From: Cunninghamia lanceolata
Taxonomy: Eukaryota > Streptophyta > Pinopsida > Cupressales > Cupressaceae
Reading direction: 5' to 3'
DNA: 64,000 nucleotides
NCBI GenBank assembly: GCA_027924645.1
Contig: BSBN01000047.1
Location: forward strand, 558,001 to 622,000
Part shown: piece by piece, positions 37,750-49,489 of the stretch
Position numbering within the stretch: the stretch's first letter is position 1
Layout: each line of letters starts with the position of its first letter
The notes under the pieces: generated by a model
The model's input: the letters and a program-made list of their open reading frames with translations, nothing else
Databases searched by the model: none
Told to the model about the DNA's origin: nothing
Position numbers and translations under genes: made by a program

Positions 37750-37950
37750 GTATCATTTTCATAGCTTGCAGTACCATATTAATGAGTTGTATCATAAATT
37801 TATGTATCATTTTGACTTATATCATTTGGACATGTATCATCTTGACTTGTATCATTTTGAGTTACATAATTTATCATTTTTACTTATATCATTTGTACAT
37901 GTATCATTTTGACTTATGTCAACTGTTAGACATGTATCATTTTGACATGT
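37750..37950. repeat. Degenerate tandem repeat, TGTATCATTTTGACT unit
   Basis: About ten imperfect copies of a 15-bp unit (tgtatcattttgact, ttatatcatttggac and variants). The frames through it are artefacts of the repeat. Confidence 0.7.
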
Positions 37951-38329
37951 TATTGATCTACTGGCATATTTGGCTTTCACTTGTTTTAGTTATATATGAT
38001 GATGATCTTATCAGTATTGACTTGTCAATTTATATATATTGAAAGTGGTCGATGATTTTTGGATGGATATTTATTACGTATGATTATTTTAATTTACTGC
38101 TCAGGATGGATGTTGTCAAAATTAATTAAATTATAGATATTTGACTCACTTGTTTTAATTATAGATGATGATCATGTTATAATAATTATCTTGTTATTTA
38201 ATCATATGAGTTAAATAATTAAATTACTTACTCTATAATCATATGAGTTATTTAAGAGGCATGATATATTTAACTAATTAAATTGAAATAAAACATATTA
38301 AATTAATAAATGTAAGCAAAACAAGAAGC

Positions 38330-39050
38330 ATTTTTAGAAGCAAAAAGGGAAGCAACAATGGAAGCCAAACTAGAAGCAAACCAGAAGCAAAACTTGGCAT
38401 TATCTAGGAAGCAAAAACAAAAGCAATTCAAGTAGCAAATAAAAAAGTAATAATAGAAGCAATTTTAGAAGAAACAAAAGATGCAATAATAGAAGCCATA
38501 TTAGAAGCAACAAAAGACGCAAAAATGGAAGAAAAATTGGAAGCAAAATTGGAAGAAAAATCGGAAGCAAAATCAAAAGCAAAATTGGAAGCAAAAATGG
38601 AAGCAAAACTGGAAGCAAAATTGGAAGCAAAACTAGAAGCAAACCTAGAAGCAAAACTGGAAGCAAAATTGGAAGCACAAAAAGGAAGTAAAATCAGAAG
38701 AAAAACTAGAAGAAAATTTGGAAGCAAAACCAGAAGCAAACCTGGAAGTAAAACTAGAAGCAAAATTGGAAGCAAAAGTGGAAGCAAAACTAGAAGCAAA
38801 ATTGGAAGCAAAATAGAAAGCAAACCTGGAAGCAAAATTAGATGCAACAAGTGACATTATATCGGAAGCAAAATTGGAAGAAAAACTGGAAGTAAAACTA
38901 GAAGCAAAATTGGAAGCAAAACTAGAAGCAAAATTGGAAGCAAAACCAGAAGCAAACCTAGAAGCAAAACTGGAAGCAAACTTGGAAGCAAACCTAGAAG
39001 TAACACAAGAAGCAAAACCAGAAGCAAAATTGAAAGCCAAACTGGAAGCA
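38330..39050 (+). repeat. 12-bp minisatellite (ttggaagcaaaa) encoding EAKL repeats
   Basis: Some 50-60 copies of ggaagcaaaa(c/t)t with small variations. On the plus strand the dominant frames read EAKLEAKLEAKL-type peptides (38525-38854, 38874-39140), while the other strand gives hydrophobic Leu or Ala-Ser-Phe repeats. The array abuts the right subterminal region of the CACTA element. The last frame runs on into the subterminal repeats (KPSAKLNTHFGAEF), so a true protein is doubtful. Confidence 0.85.
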
Positions 39051-39057
39051 ACAAAAT

Positions 39058-39183
39058 CCGGTGCTAAACCTAGTGCCAAACTAAACACGCATTTTGGTGC
39101 CGAGTTTTACGCCAGCAGAAGTGTCCAATTCATGAACTAAAATGCACTAAATTTTGGTGCTATTTTAGGCACTAATTGCCTAT
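39058..39183. repeat. CACTA subterminal repeats, right
   Basis: ggtgctaaa, ctagtgcc, ttggtgcc, atgcactaaa, ttggtgctattttaggcac and aattgcc match the left-arm motif set in inverted orientation. Confidence 0.75.
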
Positions 39184-39195
39184 TTTGTTGTAGTG
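39184..39195 (-). repeat. CACTA terminal inverted repeat, right
   Basis: TTTGTTGTAGTG, the reverse complement of 3457-3468. Confidence 0.93.
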
Positions 39196-39198
39196 GAG
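39196..39198. repeat. CACTA target-site duplication, right (GAG)
   Basis: Matches GAG at 3454-3456. Confidence 0.9.
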
Positions 39199-39917
39199 GG
39201 TTAAAAGATGGATACCATGGCTTCACCATGAGGGAGTACTTGCCCATAAACCATAAATGCTCTTCAACAAATTTTTAATTAGAGATGGAAGTAAAAGTTA
39301 CCACAAAGCATCCCTTTACATAGGGGTAAATTTAAACTTTCCCATCTAAATATAGGAGCCAAATAAGTCAAATCCATTTATTAAGAGCATAGAGCAAAGG
39401 CCACGTGCCATCAAACTTGCAAATCAATCTTTTTTTCTGAATAAAACTTCACATTCTCTAAAACATGCTCACCCATAACCACCATGGGAGGAGGCTAGGA
39501 ACTAGGGTCCACAGCAATCCTTGCCACTGGAGGCACTCCCCATACCAACACGCACCGCACCTGCAAAAGACTTGACACCAGCAGCCACTCCACCTGATCC
39601 GAGTGTTGCAGCCAAATTGCCACCATCACCAACAACCAAATCACAACCAATGAGCATTGTGCAGTAGAACCACCATAACCAGCAGCTATATTATCACCAA
39701 AAAGCAGCGGAAAAACCTCCTTTAAATCCAAATTGACGTCAGCAGCCAAATCACCACTGCCACCAACAGCCAAGTCATAGCCATTGGGCGATGTTGCAGT
39801 AGACCCACTACTACTACTAGCCACATTATCACCAGAGAGTAGCAGAAAAACCTCCTTCAAATCTAAAGGTAGGTTTCAAAAACAAGCAGGAGAGGCATTT
39901 TGAAAAAGTCATGTAAC
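39199..39917 (-). mobile_element. Retroposon with LINE ORF1-like gene, 5' part (DUF4283)
   Basis: On the minus strand, from the 18-bp duplication inward: an N-terminal low-complexity Gly/Ser/Val segment in which a phrase of about 120 bp is repeated (DLKEVFLLLSGDN, later DLKEVFPLLFGDN), then VLENVKFYSEKKIDL and, after a frameshift near 39420, LICKFDGTWPLLYALNKWI, IYPYVKGCFVVTFTSISN, FVEEHLWFMGKYSLMVKPWY, PSFNP. The frame then continues at 3456 with LTESF. This is the N-terminal half of a DUF4283 domain. There are three or four in-frame stops. It is oriented with its 5' end at 39917. Confidence 0.8.
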
Positions 39918-39935
39918 TCTTCTTTATTAAGAGTT
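39918..39935. repeat. Target-site duplication, right copy (retroposon)
   Basis: The same 18 bp as 2327-2344. Confidence 0.85.
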
Positions 39936-40196
39936 AAAGGAATGGAGATATGAAATTTACCAAATTTTATGTTGGATTTTTTAAAAATGAGGTGGTGTTG
40001 GAACTAATTGTATCACACTTTGATAAACATTTATGTTTAAGTGACTATTCATATTGAGAAACTACATGTTACTTAGAAATTGATGTAGATGAATTACTTT
40101 ATTACTCCAACAAAGTAACTAGTAAGAACAAATTCATTTTTATTGATTGAAGCATAAGCTCTTAACGATATTTTAACTTGGAGGGATAGGGGTGAG
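39936..40196. other. Unassigned; purine-rich stretch at its end
   Basis: Non-coding. It ends in ttggagggataggggtgag, a polypurine-tract-like run placed as expected before a copia 3' LTR. Confidence 0.4.
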
Positions 40197-41260
40197 TGTT
40201 GGAAAACCACTTGAGTTTTTTCCTTGAGTTCAATTAGGATGAGAGTTAGTGATGCAGGAGCATCCATAGGTGTAAGAGCAATCTTGCATCACCAAAAAAA
40301 ATGATTTTGTTTTCTATTCTTTCCAATTTTAGTTTTTGTAAATACCTATTATCTTGAAGAATGGTTTGGAGCATTCCAAGTTTCCAAAAAGAGCTAAAAA
40401 TGGTAGGTCTTACTATTTTTAGTAAGACTACATTTGAGCACAAATGAGTCCAAATTTTTTTCAGAAGCTACAAAATTGCCAAATAAACATTTTGGGTGAG
40501 TTTCAACCCAATATCATTCCTGGATTGCAAGATATTAAGTTTTTATTTTTGAAACTCGTGGAAAAGTTTTGAAATCAATTTTGAGGCACTTAGATGCCTT
40601 GATTTTCCTTGAAAGTTGTCATAACCGGTGAACCTAGTTATATCTTGATAGTTCTCTTCACGATCTTTTTGATACATCAAATGGTTCGTCAATCAGACAC
40701 CTGGATGAAAAGTTATGGCCTCCAGAAGTTGGGCTTCTTGTTTTGGGAAATGTGAAAATGTGTTGGACACTTAAAAGAGTTGTAAAGAGGGAAGTTATAT
40801 ATGTTGGCATGTGATTTGACACATCATAAGACATATTTGATTGGAGATTATTTGGGTGCCACTTTTTGGTGGTTTTAGCTCATGATTTTGTAATTACTAT
40901 TAACGGTTTCCCATATTGTATCTCCTATATATCAGGTGCTTGAGATAGAGGATGGGGTGAGAGTAAGATAGATGTTGATTTGCCTCCATATTTTTGGTTG
41001 GCAAAACTCTTGTGAAAGTTTTCTCTACAAGTATGTTGTAATCCTGTCAAGATTTCTAAATTATATATTGAGTTGTTTTTGGTGTGGGGTTTTTCTCTAG
41101 AGAGGGATTTCCCCACGTAAATCACTGATGTTCTCTTTTTGTTGTTGTGAGTGTGTTGGGTGGAGTACACCCTCTTTAGTTAGATCTTTTCTGAGTTAGG
41201 GATACACCTTTTTCAATTCTATATTTAGATACGGACTCAACCCCAACCTCATCCATTACA
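40197..41260 (+). repeat. Copia-type LTR relic
   Basis: It starts TGTTGGAAAACC after a purine tract and contains tctcctatatatcag, ggtttttctctagagagggat and ttccccacgtaaatc, the R/U5 phrase also found in the copia-1 LTR (tttttctcccgtaagggttt, tccccacgtatatc). The right end is uncertain (...cattaca at 41260), and no TSD or partner LTR was found. It is probably the 3' end of a mostly deleted copia element. Confidence 0.45.
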
Positions 41261-42026
41261 TATAGTGTTAAGTCAATGCATTGAACCAAATTTGATCATT
41301 GGTGAGCTCCCTTCTTATATATGTTGTCTTCTCTCCTTGTAGAGCCTAGGGTACATCATCTCCTCTTGTTCCCTCTATACCTCTAGCTCCTTTGGAATCA
41401 TCTAAAGGATATAGTGGTGCATGGCATGCTCTCTACTAATAAGTTCTTGAAAGATAGGTAGATGGAGATTAGTGTGTAACAAGAATAAAGATTCCACAAC
41501 ACACTACTCTTATTTTCCTATGTGTTCAATAATTCATTTGTATGCTATAATAGTAAAGAAGATATGAAGATTTCAAATTTAAACACAAATTGTACTAGAA
41601 CACAAGATCCAATATAATCAAAGGGAAACTATAACTAATAAACATAAGTGACCAGAGTTGTAGAACATTGTAAACTAAATCAAGAGTTATTCTAAGAGAA
41701 AAACTATGATAGGGACTATGTGACTACACCTGAGCAACCTAGGCACTGCAACCCTAATAACATGGTGTTAGGGTCCCTTAGAGCACTAGGGTCCTTGCAT
41801 TCAACACTTCTAAAATCTATATCAAATGTTCATCTATTTGTCTAGATTCTTTTCCAAATTGCTAAATGATCATGCCACCTAGAAATAATCAAAATCACTG
41901 ATCTAAAGTGTAGGGACAAGAACAATGGGTGGGTGTGATTAGGAGACTACCTTATTCAGTCCACTATTAGGTATGTTTGAACCATTCGATCTAGAGAATG
42001 TTGTAAAATTTGAGTACATGTGCAAG
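41261..42026. other. No recognisable feature
   Basis: AT-rich sequence without coding or repeat structure that I can support. Confidence 0.4.
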
Positions 42027-43686
42027 TGATGTAGGAGCATTCGGGTCCACGAGCAATCAGCATCAACTGAAAACATTTTAGGTTTTTAGTTTCAGTTTCA
42101 ATTTTTGTTGTGCTTTGTCTTCTTTTATGTTGGTTTTGGTCTTTTGCTTCAGAAGGAAAATTCTTATTGATTCATCAAAGTTCAGGACACCATCTTGTAG
42201 AAGACCCAATCAGGTATCTTCAGTTTCATTTTGGTGAAGATTGGGCAAAAAATTGGCTAAGTTATAACCAATCAGAGAATTTTCCAGTTCGTGAACTCTT
42301 AAGTTCGCCGACGACTCAGTTCACTGATGGGAACTTTTGCTGACTACCCTTAAAAGAAGGTTTACATTTATCTCTCGGCTGCAAAGGATAGTTTGATCAG
42401 CAAGGTTTGCAATTTAATTACTTTATCGATAATATCATGGGTTTTCAAACTCGTAAGTTAGCTGATATTCCATTTCCCCAACAAGTCGTGCCAAATGTTA
42501 AGTCAAGTCCATTGGTTGGTTCATGGAGAAGTGACATGGCTAATAGAAGAAGACTTTATTAGTTCGTAGGTTTCAAAAATGGCCGCTAAGCTGATAAAGG
42601 GGGAAAGGAGTCATTCTTGTTGATACGAGTGGATTGCTTAATCGGCAAACTTTCATATTTTCAAACTAGTTTGTGACTTACATCATTTGCCAATATGCCC
42701 TCCAAGGTTCAAAGAAGTTGCAATTCACCAATAACTAACAGTTTCCACCAACAAGAAATTAGTTTGAGAAATTGTCACTTTGCCGATAACAAAGGAAATA
42801 TACTCAAGTTTGTGAAAGTGGATTCTTGCCGATAAAGCATTCAAAGAGATGGTTCAAAAATGGACTAATTCATCGATTGAAGTGACAAAGTCCGAGTTTC
42901 ACAAAATTGGTTTTTGCCGACTGAATGGACATTGGTTCAAAAAATGCAACATTCATTGATAGGCATTTATAATTAAGGTTCAAAAAAATTAAACATTTGT
43001 CGATAACATCTAAGTTTTAAAAAGTTTGTTTTCACCGATAGAGACAACAAAAGATGATACAAGGCTCCATGGTTCATGGAAAGGGCATTTAGCTGATACT
43101 GTTTTAGAGCCTGAATTTGTATCAACAGTTGTGTACACTTAGTGGTGACTGTTATGTTCTCACAAAAGGATTTAATGACGTTGGTAGCACTAAAACAATG
43201 CAATTATCCTGACAATGCACTTTCTGTTATGACAGTGTCCTAATGAATAAGGTAGTTAAACTATTTTGGATAGAAGATTCCTAAATACCTTTTGATTATG
43301 AGGATGGGTTTAGTTAGTTAGATTGTTTGGGGTTTGATTTCCATGGTAAAGGGAGATGTGGCAGAAGATTTTGTAAAGATGTTGTTGATGCGCGTGTGAT
43401 GCCAAAGAAAATGGAAGAGGAATGACTGGAGGAGTTTGCTAGCAGAAAATAAATAGACTGAAGTTTTGAGAAGAGAGTTGATTGATTTTTCTCCTGTAGA
43501 AATTGCATGAATGAATAAAACTGGAATTTTTTTGTGATTGTAGACTGTGTCATGGCATTGAGTTGTAATTTAGAAATTTGAATAAAATTCAGATGAATGT
43601 GTGTTGTTTATGACTTTATGCTTCCGTTGTGTTGTTTTTTGCATGATTGGGTTGACTAATAAGGTCCCCTAATCACAATTGCATCA
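42027..43686 (+). repeat. LARD-like 5' LTR (1,660 bp)
   Basis: Mate of 60319-61994. It contains many dispersed GCCGATAA-like motifs between 42300 and 43100 (for example 42782, 42828, 43034) and polyadenylation-like aataaaa sequences near its 3' end. Confidence 0.9.
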
Positions 43687-43688
43687 AG

Positions 43689-43705
43689 TGGTATCAGAGC
43701 AGGCT
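43689..43705 (+). promoter_or_regulatory. Primer-binding site of the LARD-like element
   Basis: TGGTATCAGAGCAGG two bases after the 5' LTR, the standard initiator tRNA-Met type. Confidence 0.88.
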
Positions 43706-44247
43706 TGCTCGTTGGGATGTGTTGAAGTATCTAGATTGTGCAAAATGTTGTTTGCTGAGAAGGAATTTAAAATCCAGAGAAAGGGCTTATTGAAGAGAGA
43801 AGAAAAGAGAAGTAGAAAAGGAAACGCTCACTAAGAAAGATAAGAGAGGTGTTTATATTGTTGTTGAGTGAAAAATGCAATTAAAAAGAAGTTGAGAAAA
43901 GGTTATAGCCTTGAATGATGGGAGGTGTCTTGAGAAAACCCTAAGTGATTTGTTGCAGTATAGAGAGCTAGATGCTCTGAGAAATTTATTGTAAGTGGGA
44001 AGAGGCCTGTAACTGTAGAGGACTTGACTCCTAGAGAATTTTGTTGCAAGTGTGAGAAGGAGCCTATAACTATAGAGGGTAGAGAAGGAGGCACAAGAAA
44101 TCAAAAAAGGTGTGTTTGTTAAATTTGATTGAGGATAGAGAAATATTTTGTTCCAGGTAAAGCCCTATAACTATAGAGGGTTAATACCTGAGAGATGGTA
44201 GAACTTGTTGCAAGCGGGATCTTGTAACTAAAGTATAAGTTGAGAAG

Positions 44248-44605
44248 ATGTCTTCAGAAAGGAGGACTAGAAGGGTTATGAAGATCCCTATGAGAATTTT
44301 GTTTGTGGAAGAGAGGATAGAAAGAAGGTTTGCAGATATTGTATCTGAAGAATTAAGAAAAATCTAGGCTAGATTGATTGCATTGGAAATGGAGCAAGGG
44401 AGAGGAAACATGGTAGATGAGAGAAGATATGAGGAAGAATGTCATGAAATTGACATAGTAGAAAAAGAAAGAAAATATTGATGTCGAATGGCAAGTAGAA
44501 AGGATAGATTGCTATCCTAAGGAAGGAGAAGATTTGGAAGAAGATGATGAGATAGGAGAGTTCAGTGAAAAGAAATCTTCTTGGAAGAGGATGTTGAAGG
44601 TGTTA
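44248..44605 (+). pseudogene. LARD-like internal ORF, first part
   Basis: ATG at 44248 opens MSSERRTRRVMKIPMRILFV, ERIERRFADIVSEELRKI, a TAG, then ARLIALEMEQGRG. The protein is rich in Arg, Glu and Lys and could form coiled coils. In position it corresponds to gag, but no gag motif or zinc knuckle is seen. A frameshift near 44480 and an insertion-like block from 44606 interrupt it. Confidence 0.4.
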
Positions 44606-45850
44606 TGTTGGAAAATGTCCCCTTGGGGGCTTTTCCCTCTTAAGGTTTAGCTCCCGGGTCTTTAGAATGCATTATAAGCATCTTGCATGTTAATTTTGAA
44701 TCCCGATGAGAAAACCCCTAAGTGTTATGGTAAATAGGACCTAGGGGGTGCTATATTAATGAGTCCTGACCTAAAATGAGAGGGTGGACTTGGGCGCTAG
44801 TGCCCTAGTCCTGCCCTATTTTAGGTCAGCCTTAAATTCAAATTTCAATTTAGTGACTGTTATTTAGGTCCTATGCCGACATCTCAAGTTTGAATTATGA
44901 AATTCTTAGCAGGAATCTTTGTAGTTGCATATATAAGCATGATTAGGTTTCATTTGTAAACTAGAAGTACTTTATGTATACTTGTGATTATAGAGCATTC
45001 AAAATATTCATTGTGTTGCAGAGCAAAGCATTGTTATTGTGTTTGTATTTGCAGATTTGACTCCATCTCCTCATGGCATGAAGAGCATATTCCTTCCATG
45101 AGATCTACACTTCAAGGTGATATCTGTTGTATTTTCAATCATTTATTATTTGGATTTTTGCCTCTATCCCGCTGGGATACGCACTCTTATCTGACAATGA
45201 TGTTCAAAAGACTTGAATGTCTCTCTGGGGATTGACCAAGGCAAGCATCTAAACAACACAACCCCCTCCCATACTCCTTATGATTGCAGGGTACAGGTGT
45301 CACATCTGGATGGAGTGGAGTTGCAGAGGAGGTTGCCAAACAATAAGGATTCAGGATCTGAAAGAAAGCAGGACATTAGAGCTTTTCTGAGACACGGGCC
45401 CTAGTCCCTGTGTCCTCTGAAGTTGCACACATGAAAATTGAAGTTACAGTGAAGATCAGTGTCGGGAGAAGATCTGGATTCTGCAAAGAAACTAGTACCT
45501 TGGACTTGGGCACTAGTCCCATTGTCCCCAAATTTTCCACCTTCTGAACTTCAAAAAATGGTGAGTTAAGAATCTTTGTCCTTCACCTTGTTTTAAAAGG
45601 ATTGGTAGTAATTTGTCAATTTGATTAATGTTTTGCTTAATCAGGGTTTTGAAAGTATTTGAGCATTAAATAGAGATATTGCATGATACATCTGAACTTC
45701 CACTTTGTTCCAAGTGGCAACCCAACCTAATAGGTGATTGCTCTTGCTTAGTGGAGATTCAACTCTGTTGATATGCCCTTGAATGTTTGATGAGAAGGGA
45801 GGATTTGCCTTTGAAACATAAACCAAAACTTATCCTTCATCTTTCACCCT
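44606..45850. other. Possible inserted LTR-like sequence
   Basis: Begins TGTTGGAAAATGTCCCCTTG, has a TATA-like tatataagca near 44932, and contains three related phrases with ggg(c)nctagtcc (near 44790, 45397 and 45508). Coding sequence of the surrounding element resumes near 45852. No TSD or second boundary could be fixed, so solo LTR, truncated element and plain internal sequence all remain possible. Confidence 0.35.
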
Positions 45851-45851
45851 A

Positions 45852-47142
45852 AAAAAAGGAAGTAATGATGAACTAATTTTTAAATTAGATATTAATTTTG
45901 TGAAGGATATCGTTGAAGAAGGAGATTAGGTTGTAAGATCTCTTGAGGCATTAGATAAAACATTTTTTAAATGGGAAGCACCAAAGGTTGCACAGAATAA
46001 ATTTGTTATGGATAGGAGAGATTGTGAAGTCAAATGTCAGGTGAATGGAAAGGAGAAAGGGAAAATGTATTGGTGATCGAAGAGAGGAGAAATGGATGAA
46101 ATTGAAATTCATGTTTTGTCTGACATTGATTTGTTGGTAGGTGACCTTGAAGGGAGAGAGAAAGAAATCTTCATGAGGAAGCACAAGGAAAAGGAGAATA
46201 AGACCATAAAGATGATTAACAAAGCCACAAAACAATAGATTGCAGAAAGAGGAAAGGGTAAAGGATATGATTTGGAGAATGTAGGACTTACATTGGAAGT
46301 GGATGAAGTGAAAGAGAAAATAGTTGAGCAGGATTGTAAATTTTGTACTCAGTTATATGTTGATTTGTTTGCAGATAGTGAAATAAATGAAACTGATGGA
46401 GTTAAAAGAGAGGTTATTAAAGGTCCTATTTTTGATGAACTGGATGAAAATGAAGAAGATTCCCTATTGAAGGCAGAGATGAGGAAGATAGATAACCTAT
46501 TTGAAAGGTAAATGATAGATGAATATGATAAAGTGATGGAGAAGATGCAGGTGGGAGAAGATGAATCATATGATTGTGCTAACCCTATTTTGTTTTCAGG
46601 TATGAAGAAAGATGCAGTAGAAGGTCATGTATGTGATATTGAAGGAGAAATCCTCATGCAAGAGGATGAAGAGGAAAAGAATGTAAGAATAGTAGAAGCA
46701 TGTCTTAGCAGAGGCGTGAAGAGGAAGATAATAGAGAATGAGCATAGAAGGATTGTTGCATCAGCAGATGAGCAAAAGGAGATAGAGGTAAAAGTTAATA
46801 ATTTTCATTTATATGATAAAGGAAATAATGTTCAATTGTATAGGTATGAGATTCTAAACATGGAAGAAGATATGAAAGAAGGAATGGATGATTCTGTCAG
46901 TACATATTTGAGTGTAGCTTGTGCAAAGAAGATGAGTGTTGTAGGACAAATTACAGCAGTGGGTGGTCCTTTGAAGGACATTATAATGCTAGAGAAAATG
47001 ATACAATCATGTGTGAAGGAACAAGATAGAGAAGATTATGATATTGATGAAAGAGAGGAATGGTAGATTGTAGTAAGATCATGTCTTATGGGAGGCATAA
47101 AACAACTTATAAAAATTGACAGTGGTGAAGAACTAAGAAAAG
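45852..47142 (+). pseudogene. LARD-like internal ORF, main part
   Basis: One frame runs from about 45852 to the copia-1 insertion with five stops (about 45927, 46074, 46236, 46509 and 47064). Segments include MENVGLTLEVDEVKEKIVEQ (46272), PIFDELDENEEDSLLKAEMR, MIDEYDKVMEKMQVGEDESY (46512) and EKMIQSCVKEQDREDYDIDE. It is strongly charged, Glu/Asp/Lys-rich and probably helical. I recognise no domain, protease motif or nucleic-acid binding motif. After the insertion the codon GAT is restored and the frame continues at 59768. Confidence 0.55.
47138..47142. repeat. Copia-1 target-site duplication, left (AAAAG)
   Basis: Matches 59763-59767. Confidence 0.88.
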
Positions 47143-48174
47143 TGTTGGGAATTAAGGTGTGTCAACCTTGCAATTCCTAGCATTGATTATTTTGATTATT
47201 TATTTATTTATTTGCCTATGATGTAATTTATGTTGTACATCCTGTTTTGTCATTTAGTGTAAAGTGGCATGGTGAGTTGTCACTCAACTTGTAATGTGAC
47301 TAGGATGGTCAGCTTATCTCATGTGGAGAATAGGCATCCCATATTGTGGTAGAGGATTTCTATCATATGTCAGCATCTTGTGAAGTGTGTAAGGAGTTAT
47401 GACGTGTAAGTGTTATGACAGATTCTATGGTGTATAAGAGCCATGCATGGAAGATTCTATGATAGGTGAAGACAAGTGTCAAAGAGCATCTTTGAGGAAG
47501 GCATCTTTGGGCACCCAAGGTGGGTTATGAAAAGTTGTAAGAGGAATATGCTATTTTTAGTCAGTTATGACAGATTCTCTTATAGTTGTAAGAGATGTCA
47601 TGTATGACGCATTCTATGATAGTTGTAAGGTGCGTAAGAGCATATGTCATAGTCTATCTTGGGATTAGGTGCCCACATTGGGAAGGCATGTTGTGACAAG
47701 TGTAAAAACATTTTTGTAATGTTGGACAAGTGTCCCTAGGCATGGGTAATGGGCCATGAGGCCAAGTTGGACACCCATCTCTAGATGCTTCTCATTGTTG
47801 CCTTGTAAACTCTATAAAATAGGTGCTTGGAGTTGTAGTATGAATTGTGTATTGACATGTACTATTATGCTACCAGAATAACTCCAGAAACGACTATCGA
47901 AGACTCTTGAGAGCTTGCATTGCAAGTGTATTGTAAACTATTATTGTTTCAATAATACATTGTGCAAGTTTTGGGTGTGTAGTTTTTCTCCCGTAAGGGT
48001 TTTCCCCACGTATATCTTGTGTCTCTCTTGCATTCTTGTATTGTGTTTGCTACTGTAATCTTTGTGTTAACCACATCACATAATTGTAAATGTAAGGATT
48101 TTAAATAATTTGCATACTTCTCCCATCATTAGATTGGTGTAGGAAGTGTGTTCCACGTACCTTGCTTTGTTTCA
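47143..48174 (+). repeat. Copia-1 5' LTR (1,032 bp)
   Basis: Begins TGTTGGGAATTAAGG and ends TTTCA. Internal TATTTATTTATT run. The R/U5 phrase tttttctcccgtaagggttt is typical of copia LTRs. Confidence 0.92.
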
Positions 48175-48176
48175 AT

Positions 48177-48190
48177 TGGTATCAGAGCTT
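48177..48190 (+). promoter_or_regulatory. Copia-1 primer-binding site
   Basis: TTGGTATCAGAGC, two bases after the LTR, complementary to initiator tRNA-Met. Confidence 0.88.
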
Positions 48191-48292
48191 GATCACATTT
48201 GATCTTAGTTGTTGGGTAGGGGTTTTTTGTACTGATCTTCGATTCAGTGGGGGTCTATGTAGAGTATTATATAATCTTGTTGCAGCAAGGAG

Positions 48293-49489
48293 ATGGCATG
48301 CACATCTGGAAGAATAGAGTTGGAAATGTTTAATGGAAGCAATTTTGAGTTGTGGAAACTCAAAATGGAAGACATGCTTGTTGATAGAGACTTATGGGAA
48401 ATAATTTCTAGTACAAAACCATCGGCAATGGCTCAAGCAGACTAGGATCTCAAGGATTGGAAAGCTAAGGGTCTTGTAAGACTCTATTTAGCTAACTCTG
48501 TCTTATTAAATGTCCACGAAAAGAAGACCGCAAAAGAACTATGGAAGAAGCTAGGAGATGTTTATCAGGCCAAATCCCTGGTGAACAAGCTATTCCTAAG
48601 AAAGATGTATTCTCTAAGGATGGAAGATGGAGGATCGGTTGAAGATCACCTGAATGCCTTTAACATGCTAGTTGCACAATTGAGTTTCATTGGTGTGAAG
48701 ATGGAGAAGGAGGATCATTGCATGACATTGTTGTGTTCTTTACTAGATTCATGGGACCACCTTGTGATGGCCATTGGAAGTACCACTACCACCTTCAAGA
48801 TGGATGAAGTGGTTTCTTCACTATTGTCTGTAGAAATGAGGAGAAAGTCTTCCAAAACAGCTAAGGAGGCTCTTATGGTTTGTGGTAGGTCCAAGGAAAA
48901 AGGAAAGAAGGACAAGAAGAAAGACAAAGGTAGATCCAAATCCTGTGGGAGATCAAAGTCTCCTGGAAAGTCCAAGGCCTTATGTTGGAACTGTGGCAAA
49001 CCTAGTCATTTCTGCAAAGAGTGTAAAGAGGAGAAAAAGAAGAAGAAGAAAAACCAAGATTCTGACTTCGATAAGTCATCTCAAGATGATGGAGAATCGT
49101 TTGTCACTGCCTTGGCAACACATGCATCTGAGGATGTGTGGTTAATAGATTCTGGTGAATCGTTTCATATGACATCCCACAAAAACTTGTTCTCAAGGTA
49201 TGAAAAGTTTGATGGTGGGAAGGTGTGCCTAGGTGATGATTCTCACCTAAAAATAGTTGGCCATGGAAGAGTCCTGATTAGATTCCTTGATGGTCGAGTG
49301 AAGGGGATCAATGGTGTACTACATATCCCTAAGTTGGCACAAAGCTTGTTATCTATAAGCAAATTGAATGATGTGGGTGTGCAGGCTGTTTTCTCAAATG
49401 GAGGATGCAAGATGATGAGAGGAGCTATGGTGTTGGCTAAGGGTGTTCACATTGGCACTCTGTTTCAGCTTGATGCATGCACAATCTAG
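48293..49489 (+). pseudogene. Copia-1 gag and protease
   Basis: ATG at 48293 (MACTSGRIELEMFNGSNFEL, then WKLKMEDMLVDRDLWE) starts a typical UBN2/gag domain. The only stop is TAG at 48443-48445. LWKKLGDVYQAKSLVNKLFL and LNAFNMLVAQL follow, then a Lys/Arg-rich linker, the zinc knuckle CWNCGKPSHFCKEC (CX2CX4HX4C) and the protease site WLIDSGESFHMTS, where DSG is kept but the usual following Ala or Cys is Glu. Frame ends at 49489. Confidence 0.92.

Noticed and set aside
37703..38042. Tyr/His/Ile-rich frames
   Set aside because: Products of the TGTATCATTTTGACT tandem repeat.
38400..39088. Minus-strand frames rich in Leu/Pro or Ala-Ser-Phe, resembling membrane proteins
   Set aside because: They are the reverse reading of the 12-bp minisatellite; no start context or family supports them.
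38525..39140. EAKL-repeat frames as a LEA-like or antifreeze-like protein
   Set aside because: Composition alone; the frame shifts between the two halves and runs into the transposon's subterminal repeats.
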